DNA from: Chondrus crispus | Taxonomy: Eukaryota; Rhodophyta; Florideophyceae; Gigartinales; Gigartinaceae | Assembly (NCBI RefSeq): GCF_000350225.1 | Contig: NW_005179022.1 | Span: 1-64,000, forward strand | Length of the DNA stretch: 64,000 bases | Direction of reading: 5' to 3' | Shown: positions 10,769-22,189 of the stretch, piece by piece | Layout: every line of letters starts with the position of its first letter | Position numbering within the stretch: the stretch's first letter is position 1 | The notes under the pieces: generated by a model | Seen by the model: only the letters and a program-made list of their open reading frames with translations | Database searches by the model: none | What the model was told of the DNA's origin: nothing | Program-made: the position numbers and the translations under genes

Positions 10769-12442
10769 ATGCCGGCATCGGCCTCCCCTATGATTGCCGC
10801 TCTCGAGAGCGCAAAGCTTCGCAATGGCAAATTGCACCAAAGCCATTCGACGACCACGAACCCGGGGACAAATACAGATGCATCAAATGCATCTGTAATC
10901 AACAGGAACGAAGTTCCAACTACAGACACGACAAAAAAGCGTAGCTTGCAGCTCGTTTTGACGCTGTCGCAGCGATTGATTATCGTTAAATGGATGCTTC
11001 AGGCTGTACGGACAGACGGGGAAACATGTATCGCATCTAAAGCCGTTGCCGAATTCCCGGATCTTTTTCGCGGAATCAGAAACGCAAACCTTGTACGGGC
11101 AAGCCGCCTTTGGAATTCGAGGTCAGATTTTACCGATAAAGAAGGCAAGGTGGTGTTACAAGGCAAAACATGCTCTATCACGCGTGTTTCGCGTAACGGT
11201 TTCACGCGAGTATTTACTAAAGCACGTTCTGGTAGGGGAAGCAAAAGAGAAGCCTGGGTTTTGGCTCTACACAAGGATTTGGTTGAAGAGTTTGATCACT
11301 TGAGGAGATTGGGGGTCAAGTTTAATTTGCGGAACCTTCGTGCCCTGGCAGTGCACCTCATCAAACACAGTACATCCCCGTCGTACTCTCTAAATTTTAT
11401 GGATCCGCGCACAGATGTTCCCATAATGATGAAGATAAATGCCCGATGGATTCAGACATTTGCTGATCGTTTTTATATTGTGAGTCGAGCCCATACGGGA
11501 AAGCTGTTGACGAGCCCAGCCAAGGAGGCTTTCATAGAAAAGGAAGTCTCTTTTCATCTCGGGCAGCTTTGTCGTGAGTTTCGCGCTGGCACACTAAACG
11601 AAAGCGATGTGAGCAACGCTGATGAGACACACTTTGTGATCAACTATGATAACGGGCGCACGCTGGGATTTATGGGAAATGAAGAAATTAAGTATGCAGA
11701 TGTGGCATCTGGAGGAGAGGGAATGACTATGTTGGTAAGGCTCAGTGGAGGTGTTGAGGCAAAAATCGAGAATCCGTTTATGGTTTTCAAAAATCAATGC
11801 CGGAGTTATCGTATCCGTGGTGTACCTGACAATGTCCCAGGTGTCTCCTACCGTAGCGTACCTGAAGGCTGGATGGATTCGCAGGTAATGCATCAATGGA
11901 TGCAAGAACGACGTGTTATTAGAGCATTGCCAGGTGGCCGAAAGCGCATACCGTACGTCGATAACTGTAGCGGCCATAACAACACAGTCTCACTTTCCCA
12001 AGCTGCCATTGGGATTAATACTGAAATAAGATACTTTCTTAAGAATTCCACACATTTAATTCAACCTGGCGATTCTTTTGTAATACAAAAAATCAAGCGA
12101 GCATGGTGTACGAGATGGGAGACATTTAAAATGCAGATGATCATGGAGGGAAGGTGGACGGATGGTTCTGGAAAGCTGACCAATCCTGGGAAATCTTTTT
12201 TTCTGAGACTCGCGAGTGCTGCTGTGCGTAAGGTCAATGAGCAAAAGGATAGTGAGGGTATGACGTTTGCTCGCAAGGCGATGGTGAGGACAGGGATGGC
12301 TTTAAACACGAATGGTTTATGGGAGGAACGTCAGCTGTTTCCGAAGTTACAGAACATTATCAACAAGCGCCCAAACCATTTCAACGGAGAACCAGTTGTA
12401 CCTGGAACTGTTGACATCGATGTACATGATCACAATCAATGA
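10769..12442 (+). CDS. pogo/Tigger-like DDE transposase, intact
   Basis: A 557-residue single-exon frame. It would cut and join the ends of its own element in the nucleus, inserting at TA. The N-terminal part (about residues 55-230) is basic and should hold the DNA-binding helices. The DDE core follows: Asp285 in NADETHF, Asp398 in PYVDNCSGHNN and Asp435 in IQPGDSFVIQKIKRAW, with 36 residues between the last two. The third motif is the pogo/Tigger signature of a QPxD followed by a VI and an FK/KRxW helix. The length fits the family. The first Met is used; it lies just after the pyrimidine-rich leader, and a start a few codons later cannot be excluded. No internal stop or shift is seen and the surrounding ends are intact. 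Confidence 0.9.
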   Translation: MPASASPMIAALESAKLRNGKLHQSHSTTTNPGTNTDASNASVINRNEVPTTDTTKKRSLQLVLTLSQRLIIVKWMLQAVRTDGETCIASKAVAEFPDLFRGIRNANLVRASRLWNSRSDFTDKEGKVVLQGKTCSITRVSRNGFTRVFTKARSGRGSKREAWVLALHKDLVEEFDHLRRLGVKFNLRNLRALAVHLIKHSTSPSYSLNFMDPRTDVPIMMKINARWIQTFADRFYIVSRAHTGKLLTSPAKEAFIEKEVSFHLGQLCREFRAGTLNESDVSNADETHFVINYDNGRTLGFMGNEEIKYADVASGGEGMTMLVRLSGGVEAKIENPFMVFKNQCRSYRIRGVPDNVPGVSYRSVPEGWMDSQVMHQWMQERRVIRALPGGRKRIPYVDNCSGHNNTVSLSQAAIGINTEIRYFLKNSTHLIQPGDSFVIQKIKRAWCTRWETFKMQMIMEGRWTDGSGKLTNPGKSFFLRLASAAVRKVNEQKDSEGMTFARKAMVRTGMALNTNGLWEERQLFPKLQNIINKRPNHFNGEPVVPGTVDIDVHDHNQ

Positions 12443-13234
12443 CGTAGTAGAGTGTAGCAGTTCCGGCAGTTGCTGCCAGTGACGCTAATTTGAAATTTGA
12501 AATTAGAGTCACCAACAATAATTAGAAACAGACGTAAAACAGTGTCACCAGGGGAATACTGTCACCGACAGTAAATCATGAAAGTTACCTCACAAATGTT
12601 CCCTGAAAAATACTGTAGGTGACGCTAATGACAGTAACTGGGTGTTGTGTGAATAGCACATGCGCTTAACACATGGGCTCGTCATCCGTTGCATTCGCCA
12701 CGTCAACAGATTGGACACACAACATCTGGGTCGTACCGTCTCCAGGTTGACACCTCGTGTACTGTCTCTAGACGAAGAGTGCCCTATGGAAAGTTATGGA
12801 AAGGGGTAGCAATTTGGCAGTGGTATCTTGAACAAGAACAAAGTACTGCAGGGGAGGGGTCGCTCAATAGTGCCTACTTTAGTAGTGCCTCCCTCTATAT
12901 AGTGCTATGCATCAGCTTCTGGCACATGTTATCATAAGCCCACACGTGTATCATCTGGCATGGTTCAGTGTTACGATATGGAGGTGCGACGGCCGGAAAA
13001 TATGGCGACTACCCTCCAGAAAGGCTTAATTTAGTAACAAGTTTCATAAAGTAACCGGAAAAAGAACTTCTCGTGGACAAATTCCCTTCAAACGACTGCT
13101 GCGTGTGGCCAATGGCCGTCACCAGCAGCCTGTCAACTTTCAATCGCCATTGACCACTAGCCGTCACGAGATCAGCCATTGCGCCTTTGGCGCGTCGATT
13201 CGCACAGATCACAAAAAGGCTCAATTTGGTAAAT

Positions 13235-13803
13235 TTAATTTTCCTCAGACAAAGACAAGAGGGCGACAACAGCATCACAATCACTGGCGCTTGAACGATG
13301 CGGCGAGCTCAGGGTCATCTTCATTTGCTTACGCTCCCGAGGCAACGTGCTTCCCTCCCTTTTTCGCGCTATTCTTTGAGCGCAAGAGCTCTGATTTGAG
13401 AATCGTTCCATGTCTCGTGTGGCCAATTGTTTGTGCAAAGTTTTCAGCATAATCTGTGTCTTTCTGGCAGGTTTCCTGGCGGCTGTCTTTGCATGAGCAA
13501 AAGCATTACAAGTTCGGATTTTTAGATGAGCGGCCCGCTTTTGAGCGGCTTTCCCTTCGCGATCCTCCTGCTGTCTTCTACGAGCCAATTCCCGTGCCAC
13601 GCGTCTCTGCTGTTTCCGTGTTTTCCCCATTCTTCTTCAGCTTCCTTTTTCTTACGCTTCTCTATTATGTCCCCCATGGTGAGGTATACTGCGGGCGTGC
13701 CAGACTGTAGCGCCACTCTTTTGTCTCCATTACTCCCAGAATAACCACCGTAGCACCTACTGTAGACACGCTTGCGCGATGGCTGTCCAGATATAGAGTT
13801 CAC
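13235..13803 (-). pseudogene. frame-shifted C-terminal tail of the pogo-like transposase
   Basis: Two overlapping minus-strand frames carry a basic, probably helical tail. The frame at 13522-13803 has YLTMGDIIEKRKKKEAEEEW, and the frame at 13235-13630 has KTRKQQRRVARELARRRQQ. The relative at 22755-23267 has both halves in one frame (LTVGDIFQRRKDAEIEAGAE then KQKAEARAERKKK), so here a frameshift near 13625 separates them. Confidence 0.65.
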
Positions 13804-13812
13804 AGTGTCGTT

Positions 13813-15447
13813 TTACTTTATTACAATTGTCATCAATTGTATGGCTTTGGCCGCGGATGGCTCTCGTCTGACAATGTCAAGAATTTTCCCGTAAGATGCA
13901 GTATCAGACTGATGCCTTATTACAGATGGAAGGCTTCCATTCACTGAATTCTTTCTGAACCTGTTCTGAACCTCGAGCTCATTCTCATGGCCCTTCGACT
14001 GCCATACTTTGTCTAGGAACCCGAAATTCATCGGCCATAGGCCGGTTATCTTAAAGCTTTCCATGATATCTGAGGGAGAGATGTTACCGTATCCCATCAT
14101 ACCCACCATTAGATTTACTCGCACAGTGCGTGTGTCCTGCAAAGAGCCTTTAAGTAACTCATCTCGGCCCTTTCTCATACCCTCTTTAAAGCGCTTGTTT
14201 ACTACTTGGTCACAGGGCTGTAGAAAATGTCTTGTGCTTGACGGAGCTTGCACAACACAGCATTTAACAGTTTTGCATAATGAAAGCCACTCCCATTCTT
14301 CCCTTGATGAGTGATTGGCGAGTGTTAGCAAGTACTGTTTATCTTTCGGGACCCACAGACGAACGAATCTGTTGATGTGCTTTATGACAAATGCAATCAA
14401 ACGCTTCTCCATACTCCCTTTTTTCGAAGTCATTATAATACCATCATTTGGAAACCATTGCTCACTGAGCAACCATTCTAGTTCTTCAGTGAACCTAATC
14501 TCCTCCCTGTGCAGAGGCTTCTTCCACCCTGACATAATATTTTTCCCAGCAACGATAAAAAAGGGAGGGGTTTTCCGGCCAGACGCGGAAACTGCCACTA
14601 CAGCTGTAATATATTTACCGGAGCCGGACGCAGGCGCTGCCCTAAACCCCCCATGCTTTTTGTCTGCCGCACCAAACACTTTCACAGGCTGGCCAAACTC
14701 TGCTGACACTGCGGTTTCGTCCATATTCCACACCAAATCAGAGCTTTGAAAGATCTCGGGATGCTCTGTGCCGACTTGCTTCAGGGCAGAAGCAAAGGTG
14801 TTGACGTGGGCAAAGTTTCCTGCTTGCAGCTGGGAAAACTCCTTATTCTCTGCCTTACGAAACGTGATGTCCCTATTGTGTGCTCTCCAGGTCCGCACGG
14901 CTGCCGCCGACGGCAGCGTGCTATCAGTTCGAAACCCATCTCTCCCATCCCTTGCGATGTCGGCCATCACTTTTCGGACTGTGTCCAACTGTAGTGCAAA
15001 TCCACGTCTTGCTGCGTATCGAATTCGATCTTTGACAAGTTCAGTCTCCTCCGCCCGAATCACAGACCGGCGTCCGGCGCGATTTCTCGAAGGACTCAGC
15101 AATTGTTGAAGCATCGCTTTATCATTCATGAGCGCATACTTAATGCGATCTGCTGTCCCACGAGAAACGCCAGACTGCCGGACAACCTCTGCCACCTTCA
15201 CATCTCTCTCAAGCAGATCCACGGCTTCAGAACGCTTGTTCTTTTCTTCCCCGTCTCTCTTTGCTCTTTGCTTTGCTTGCGCGGCTTGAAAGCGTATAGA
15301 TGGGGGCATGACGAATTGCAGCGCTTTGGCACAGTGCGGTGCAGGTTTGCGACGCGATGCGTCTCGAGACTGAGGCATGTCTATCCAGTTTGCAATTACG
15401 CGCAGACGCGCTTTCCATTTTCGTTTGGCCACGCTCTTTGGCGCCAA
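13813..15447 (-). CDS. pogo-like transposase, long open frame with lost second catalytic Asp
   Basis: A 544-residue frame. Residues 1-150 are basic with a helix-turn-helix-like part near 85-110 (VAEVVRQSGVSRGTADRIKY). The DDE domain has Asp243 in LVWNMDETAV and Asp413 in FLQPCDQVVNKRFK. The second position, expected as DGHSS, reads ANHSS, with Ala377 in place of Asp; spacing to the third Asp is 35 residues. The long frame is otherwise open, so the protein could be made but should not cut DNA. The relative at 22755-24500 keeps Asp at this place (VILDG). The C-terminal tail continues downstream in other frames at 13235-13803. Confidence 0.8.
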   Translation of the reverse strand: MAPKSVAKRKWKARLRVIANWIDMPQSRDASRRKPAPHCAKALQFVMPPSIRFQAAQAKQRAKRDGEEKNKRSEAVDLLERDVKVAEVVRQSGVSRGTADRIKYALMNDKAMLQQLLSPSRNRAGRRSVIRAEETELVKDRIRYAARRGFALQLDTVRKVMADIARDGRDGFRTDSTLPSAAAVRTWRAHNRDITFRKAENKEFSQLQAGNFAHVNTFASALKQVGTEHPEIFQSSDLVWNMDETAVSAEFGQPVKVFGAADKKHGGFRAAPASGSGKYITAVVAVSASGRKTPPFFIVAGKNIMSGWKKPLHREEIRFTEELEWLLSEQWFPNDGIIMTSKKGSMEKRLIAFVIKHINRFVRLWVPKDKQYLLTLANHSSREEWEWLSLCKTVKCCVVQAPSSTRHFLQPCDQVVNKRFKEGMRKGRDELLKGSLQDTRTVRVNLMVGMMGYGNISPSDIMESFKITGLWPMNFGFLDKVWQSKGHENELEVQNRFRKNSVNGSLPSVIRHQSDTASYGKILDIVRREPSAAKAIQLMTIVIK

Positions 15448-15814
15448 AATGGGTTATGCGTTGGTGTGTTGGTGGCGCGCACGGGTAGTACTCATAACGG
15501 AGAGAGCATGGGAGTACTACGAGGCCATCGGTGAATCGAGCTTGAGCTGACGACGTGGGACATGCTACTGTACCATATTCATGAGGGTACATGAGCAAAT
15601 TTCCCAAATTATGCCTCTTTACCAAATTAAGCCTTTCTGGAGGGTAGTACCCCTCTAAAAGGGTTCAATTTGGGACAGCTTTTGTGCAAAGCCTCCCATG
15701 CATCCAAAGAATGTCGTTTCCCAGTCTGGTAAAGCCTCATTTGACAGTCATTGGACACCTCCATCAATCCCAATCATCGTGAAACTTCATTGGTTAATAA
15801 TTTTCCAACGGCTA

Positions 15815-16294
15815 TGTTGGTGAGCAAATGCAGAGGAACGTACAGTACCAACCAAAGGACATGGAACTCACTGTTCAGTTTAGCCGACAGTCATCAGACC
15901 GCGGGAAGGAAATTCGCAGCGCACTTTGAGGACAACGTCGTTCGAATTGTTATTTGTTGTATGTCTCCGGCCGCGTCTCTTGTCCACGACCGTTGGGGGT
16001 TGGGCCAAGGGGCGAGACGAAACCGGGCGCAGGGCGGTGTAAGCAGCGGCTGTACTTAAGCGAGCGACAGACAGCACCCTAGGGCGCTAGCTAGCGTTTT
16101 ACATACCTTTCCATACAGTTTCTGCACTGCGTCGACAAGAAGTCGGCAGCGTGGGAGCTACGGAAGTTGGGCGCTCTATAACTAAACTCATTCCAAACAG
16201 ATCTCCAGTTTCTGACCACCGTCCACTTCAATTGATCCTCTCTCCAGCTTCGACCACCCAGTCCCGCAGTCTTAGTAGTTGTAGTCCGACATCA
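15815..16294 (+). repeat. 5' LTR of the copia element
   Basis: 480 bp, TG...CA, preceded by target duplication GGCTA; nearly identical to 22190-22669. It also contains GCGCTAGCTAGCG, a short palindrome. Confidence 0.93.
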
Positions 16295-18564
16295 TTCCGG
16301 AATTGTCAGCTGGCTATTTTTAGACAACGACCAGGACAAGATGTCTGGAAGTGGAGATTCACACGCCGAATCATCCGACACTAGAGCTCAAGAAACTCCC
16401 AATTTAGCCAGGCTGACATATGTGCCAGCCGCTCAGACTGCGTCAGCATTCGAGAAAATTGACGATATTCCCTGACGCCCCGATGAATCGTCTTCGAAAC
16501 AAGTCTATATCCTGACATGGAGGCAGGGTGCTATCCAGCAAGGAACCTATGGAGCAGACATCCGCGAGAGCTTCACAGACTTTGTCCCTCCCGAGACCCT
16601 GTTCGCCGGGGAAGTTATCAATGGCAGTTCCGCACCTCGCATGTACAAAGAGATGCGTGACCTCATCCACGCACGGAACGGAGGCATGGAGAAACGAAGA
16701 GGCCTCCAGATAAAGAAAGCATTATCGAGCTATTACAGCGACGAGCAGTCATGCCAGGACGCCGTCGACCTGGCCCGGGAAATTGTTGAGCAAGGAATCA
16801 GGACGCTGTCGACCAGGAGGATAGACTACGCACGAGCGAAAACGCCTCCCAGCGAGCCCGATCGAGTTACTCCAGAAGAATTACTTCACAACGATGTCGC
16901 CGCCCCGGCACCAACCGAAACCGAGCAGATCCCGCGCCGACTTTTTGCTATGGCGAAAGGTACCGACGCTGCAACGGAAGAAAACCGACATGCCCTATTT
17001 CGGACGGGACCGGCTGTAACCAGCAGCAGACCGAACGACGACCGACAATTTGTCCCCCTGCATCGCCGAAACACACACGCGCACCGCGGAGTACGCCCGA
17101 CCCAGATCCCAGGACCACAAGGTGTATCCCCACATGCCATGACAGTATTCAGAAAACTCGCTCAACGCTTCAAGGACCGCGCGGACAAATTTGGGGGCGA
17201 TGACGGAGAAAGCTGGGAAGAGATCTACAGTACTTACATGAACTGCGTAGTACAATAGGGTGTGCCATAGCATGCCGCTCTGCGCAATATCGAGAACATC
17301 CTTGCTGCTGAGGCGCGCACGTCCTACAAGGGGAAGATCCCAGCGAACCCCCAGCACTTCAAATCGTGTGAAGAGGTGAATACGTTCATGTTGAGCACAT
17401 TCCACGGTCGCGAGGCACAGGAAGCTACACTCGAATACCTGGACTCCTTGTCGATGTACGAGCAGGTCCGCGAAAAAGGGACGCTCGTCCTAGTACTAAA
17501 GGCCGTCCGCGACGTAATAGTGAAACCCGTGAATTTAGTGCCGCGCGAGAGGCAAACGGAGAAGGACCAAATCCGGTGGCTGAAAAATGCGGTGAGGTCA
17601 TACAAGTAGACTCGCCCGATCAATGCCCGCGCGCACGAGATGGACTTCGCCAAACTGTACTCGACCACCAGAAGCCAAGCGATAGAAGAAGAACGTAGCC
17701 GCGAAGCAAGAGAGAAACTTGACAGGGGAAGGAACAGAAGCAGAGTCGTAGATCGATCATTAGGAAAGGGAATCCATTTCGGAGATATGTACGAAAAGGG
17801 GAAGAACAACCCAAGGCACAAACCTTACGTACCTAGAGACAAGAGCCAGTTGAAAGGGAATTGTTATGGCTGCGGAGAACGAGGCTATCGTCGAGTAGAT
17901 TGCCCTAAATGCAAGACGAAGAATGGCTTCGGCGACGAAGGGAAAAGAGCCCTCGAGACAATCTACAAGACAACGACACTAGAGGAGATGAGAGAAGTCG
18001 TCGACGAACTATGCATCCAGTATGGCCAGGATTGGGCGGATACACTAAGGGAAGATACAGGTCAGAGTCAGAAGGCTCTACTCTTGACAGATCATCACAT
18101 CACGATCCCAAAAGAGGTCCCTGTCTTACCGATTCACGCGGCGATCGAGGTACAGGCCCAGTCGTTCAGGGGAGCCTGCCTCGATACAGGAGCTTCTACA
18201 TCGGTGTGTGGGCTACCCCAGGCCAAGGCATATGCTGCGTCCATTGGTTACAAGTTCTCACCGAAGCCGTCGAAGAAGGCTTTCAGGTTTGGGGCGACAA
18301 AGGAACGGAGCTTAGGTACGATAGACGTGAGGCTACCGATCCCGGGAAACTCCTAAATCCAGATCATTGTCGACATCGTCCGAGTGAATATCCCCTTGCT
18401 AATTGGACTACACGCCCTCGACGAGTACCAACTGTATGTCAACAACATCCAGAACTCGCTCCTCTACGACAAGATCGGATGGGGTATACCACTCCGGCGT
18501 CGAGATGGTCACATGTTTTACGTATGGGGAGACGAAATCTTGTTCACGCTACCGTAGCTAAAAA

Positions 18565-20874
18565 TTGCACCAAAGATTCTACCACCCTTCGGCGGAGAAA
18601 CTACTTAACCTGATCACACGCGCAGCACGCAAGCACGCAACCCCGGAAGTAATGACGCTGCTGAAAGAGATCAGCGAGCGCTGTAAAATGTGTCAGTATC
18701 ACAGCCCAAAGCCGCGGAGGTTCACAGCTTCGATCAACGAGGTAATTGTGTTCAACAGGGTGGTAATATTAGACCAGATGTGCAAGCTCCCTCTTCTGCA
18801 CGTCACTGACAAGGACACACACTATTCGGCCGCACGTTTCCTGCTTGGAGAATCAGTGGAACAAGTTTGGAAAACGTTCCTCCTCTGCTGGGTCGCTACC
18901 TACAACGGCTACCCAGACTCTGTCAGAAGCGATGCTGGTTCGGTATTTACTAGCAAGTCGTGGAATGCCCGCACCTCGCAAGTCGGAGTCGCAGTAGAGG
19001 TCGTCCCGGTGGAAAGTAGCAACTCAATGGGTGTCGGGGAAAGGTACCACGACCCTTTGAGACGCATCTACAGGAAGATCGCGATGGAGCACCCCGGGCA
19101 CCCCAAGGAAATCGTGTTGGCCCTCTCCAACAAGGCCATGAACAATACCATGGGGCCCGAAGGGCTCGTCCCTAGTCTACTCGTTTTGGGGGCAATCCCA
19201 AGGGTCTCGGCGGCGACATGTAAACTACCCGACCAGGCAGCTCGTCTCTCGATGATGCAGACTGCACGAGACGAGATGGAATCGATAACCGCGAGATTGC
19301 GGCTGAAGACAGTACTACGCGCAAGACTACCGAAGGCTACTCACGCAATCTTGATCGAGGGATACCCAGTACTAGTCTGGCGTAAGAAGAGAAAGGCCGG
19401 CAACAGCTCGTGGAATGGGCCGTTACAGGTGCTTAAGATCGAGGGAAATGTGATCACGGTGTCCGACGACCGTGGGAAGGCAAGAGAGTACAATTCCAGC
19501 GCTGTCAAATTGTACACAGTGGATGAAGTACAGGCAGAAACCCCCGAGGAGGAGGAGCCTGACGATCTAGAGAGTACCGTATACTCTCACCTTGACTCGG
19601 GGCCCAGCGAGTCGGGATCAGAACCGGATGACCCTGGAAATGACCCGGATTACCACCCGGAGTATGACAAGTGGCAAGAACGGGGCGGCGAAGAATTCTA
19701 CAGCAGTTGCGACTCTGCAGGCGACCAGCGGATCTATCTGACCGAAACCTTGCCGCCTGGAGACGCCCGTGCTAGAGAAACACGGTTCGACAATGCCCGC
19801 CGCAGGGAAATTGAGGGTCTACGAAGCATGGGTACGTGGGAAGAAGTGGACGAGGAGAATCTACCAGAGAATGCAAACGTGATGGGATGGAGGTTCACTC
19901 TCGCTGTCAAGCATGTGGGCACCGCGCAAGAGATGGCGAAGGCAAGGTTGGTGGCCCAGGGTCACACGGACAGAGAAAAGTTAAACGTGATACACGACTC
20001 CACTACTTTGCACCAGCGCTCGATAAGGATCATTGTGTCTCTGGCGGGCATGTATGGGTTCGACGTATGGGCTCACGACATAACCCAGGCGTCTTTACAA
20101 AGCGAGAGTCACCTCCTACGTCAGGTATACCTCAGGCCACCCGCCGAGCTCCACATGCCGAAGGGAAGGCACCTCCGGTTGATCAAGCCACTATACGGCT
20201 TAGCAGATAGCGGCGATTATTGGGGAACTACCAACTCGCGACATCACGTGCGCGATCTCGGGATGCGGCCTACCTGCGGAGATCTCAGCCTGTATTTTCG
20301 CAGAAAACGAGAGGAGCTTTCTGGTCTATCTGGGATCATAGTAGACGATACGCTGCAGGCAGGGACACGAGGCTTCTACGACCACACAAGCAAGACCATC
20401 ACTATGTTCAAGTGCAAGGAAAGGCAAAAGGACAATATCATCTTTGCTGGCATACAAGTGGTAGAAAACCGTGAGGGTGGATTCAGGCTGTTGCAGTGCG
20501 ACTACGCTGGGAAGTTCCAGATTATGGACTTGGGGTCAACGTTTCAGGACCTTCGTTCTGTTCGAGCAAAGCTCGCCTGGCTGACGAATACACGTCCACA
20601 CATCTGCTGCGCAGTAGCGAAGCTGGCGCAGATAACTGAGGGAACCTTCACTGCCGACAGCGTGAAATCGGCCAACAAGATCATTGGCCATGTTCGAAAA
20701 ATCGCCGGGCTGGGGATCGAAATAACGCCTTTGGAAAGGAACACTGCTTCGATCGTTGTGCTGACCGATGCTGCCCTCGCCAACGACGAAGACTTTTCTT
20801 CACAGATCGGTTACGTCATGGCTATCAGGGACGCGAGCGGGAATGTCAATCTCATTGAGTACAGCAGTCGCTAG
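18565..20874 (+). pseudogene. copia integrase-reverse transcriptase region of a fossil element
   Basis: The region contains the zinc-binding HHCC-type start of integrase (FYHPSAEKLL ... CKMCQYH), the integrase core, and the copia reverse transcriptase with its RNase H beginning (LAWLTNTRPHICC). The domain order and wording place it in Ty1/copia. It belongs to the element 15815-22669 and is treated as a fossil. Confidence 0.85.
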
Positions 20875-21384
20875 TGCAGGCGTGTAACTCACTCGTCTCT
20901 CGCTGGTGAAATCATGGCGTTTAGTGCAGGCTTCGATGCAGGTATCATTCTTAAGCACTACCTACAGCTTATCACGAAACAACGTATTCCGCTGTATATG
21001 ATGACAGAATCTCCGGGCTATTTGATATGGTAACCCGCAACAGCTATAGCGCAGAAAGAAGACTGATGATTGATATGGCCGCAATTCGCCAAGCCTATCA
21101 GCGCCGGGACATCGACGGGATTGCCCAAGTCTCAGGTGCATCCAACCCGGCGGATGGTATGACGAAGGTTGTACAAAATGAACACCTGCTAGACTTGATG
21201 GCAGGCAGAATGACAGTTGCAGCTACGCAGTGGGTGATGAGGAGCAGCGACCCGCGGCCGGATCGCCCTGTTTGAGGACTTTGACGGCCGGAACCCGTAG
21301 GTGCAAGCGTGAGATGTGACGCTTGTCTCCGCCCTCAGAAAGAGGGACCTACCTTACCCCTCATTTTTGTATTTGTTTATCATG

Positions 21385-22084
21385 TGTAGCATAAACACCC
21401 CCAAACGACCGAGAGTGTATGCGGAGTCCGACGTAGACCCCGTTCGAACGGGAAGACGGGTGAAGCACCAGGTAACGAGGCAGGGAAGGGGGCCCTGGTA
21501 GCGGTGTGTTACAGCGGGACGGTCGGGGACGAGCGTGCACGCGGGCCGATCTACGCTTCGACGCCCCGGAGCAGCGCTGGGTAACGTTCTAGCGCTAACG
21601 GGCGGAGGCGGATCTAAGCTCGCTCGCGCACGCGGGTGTTCCCTACCCGCTCCCTTCCTCCTAACGCGCGCGAAGGCGAAGGCGCGTAGTTAGAATAAGC
21701 TGGGTGGACTGATCTTGGCGGTCGGTTGAGGACAAGTCCGTGCTTGTCGCCCTACCCCGCCGTCGGTCCGCTCCATATTTAATATACAAAACAATCTATC
21801 ATAACACTACAGTATCGAGGTACTGTAGTGGGCTACTGTAGTGCAGGTCGGCCTGCACTGTAATACTGTCAGCTATGTCGAGGCTGACAGTACATGTATT
21901 ACCCGTGGTGCGCGCGCGCTTCGTTCGCGCGCGGTACACGTGTGCGCGTTTATGTGCGTGTCCCTTGTCCCCGTGGTGTACACGGGGACCCGCGCGGTTG
22001 TACTGTAGAGCGCCGGGCTCTACAGTATGGGATCCCGTTGTTGATCCAATCTAACTAAAAAGCCCCAGGGGGGATTATACTACA
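21385..22084 (+). repeat. solo LTR inside the copia element, hairpin-rich
   Basis: 700 bp, starting TGTAGCATAAACACCCCC and ending GGGGGGATTATACTACA, with the 5-bp duplication TCATG on both sides (21380-21384, 22085-22089). The right half is a chain of small stem-loops: TACTGTAGTGGGCTACTGTA, GTGCAGGTCGGCCTGCAC, TGTCAGC/GCTGACA, GCGCGCGCTTCGTTCGCGCG and CTGTAGAGC/GCTCTACAG. It is related to 44777-45381 and to parts of 38211-38875. Confidence 0.82.
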
Positions 22085-22189
22085 TCATGTACGTGTTTAT
22101 GTGTGACAATTTGGACAAGAGAACCTTCTCGGGTTGTGTTACTACCTCGTTGTATCTTCCCAGTTCGGCCATGAAAAAAAAATCGGGTG

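Larger units (their letters stand above)
9924..12644 (+). mobile_element. complete pogo/Tigger-like DNA transposon
   Basis: The terminal inverted repeats start CACCCAGTTACTGTCATTAG at both ends and continue about 7 bp with two differences. The left flank is TA (9922-9923); the right flank is TT (12645-12646), presumably a mutated TA. Copy B retains the empty site TTACACTAGTGTGAATAGC at about 60060-60078, which fixes both borders. Just inside the ends there are several GTGAC/GTAAC words in both orientations, likely transposase binding sites. The element holds one intact transposase gene. Having both ends and an intact catalytic triad, it looks capable of being autonomous. Confidence 0.88.
6054..12797 (+). 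repeat. segmental duplication, copy A
   Basis: Matches copy B (54996-60216) in the same orientation, about 49 kb away. Shared landmarks include CGTGCGTATTGAGGG, the cysteine-rich gene, and the words after it up to GACGAAGAGTGCC near 12780. Copy A carries insertions that B lacks (6507-6882 and the pair 9675-12644). B carries one that A lacks (about 55864-57686), and B's homology ends at a gypsy element. Identity varies along the block: nearly complete over the gene and over about 8515-8820, about 90 per cent just upstream of the gene. Confidence 0.9.
13012..15644 (-). mobile_element. pogo-like DNA transposon, nearly complete
   Basis: The ends CCCTCCAGAAAGGCTTAATT are inverted at 15625-15644, and TA flanks each side (13010-13011, 15645-15646). 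At the right end a second copy of the terminal motif (CCAAATTATGCC then CCAAATTAAGCC) forms a subterminal direct repeat, as in the relative at 15650-24926. The transposase is on the minus strand. Confidence 0.88.

Noticed and set aside
10003-10944. Pro/Ser/His-rich protein gene
   Set aside because: It is open because of a pyrimidine-rich tandem repeat, has no start context or domain, and overlaps the real transposase in another frame.
16151-16384. Host exon beside the copia element
   Set aside because: The frame overlaps the LTR and the leader of the copia element.
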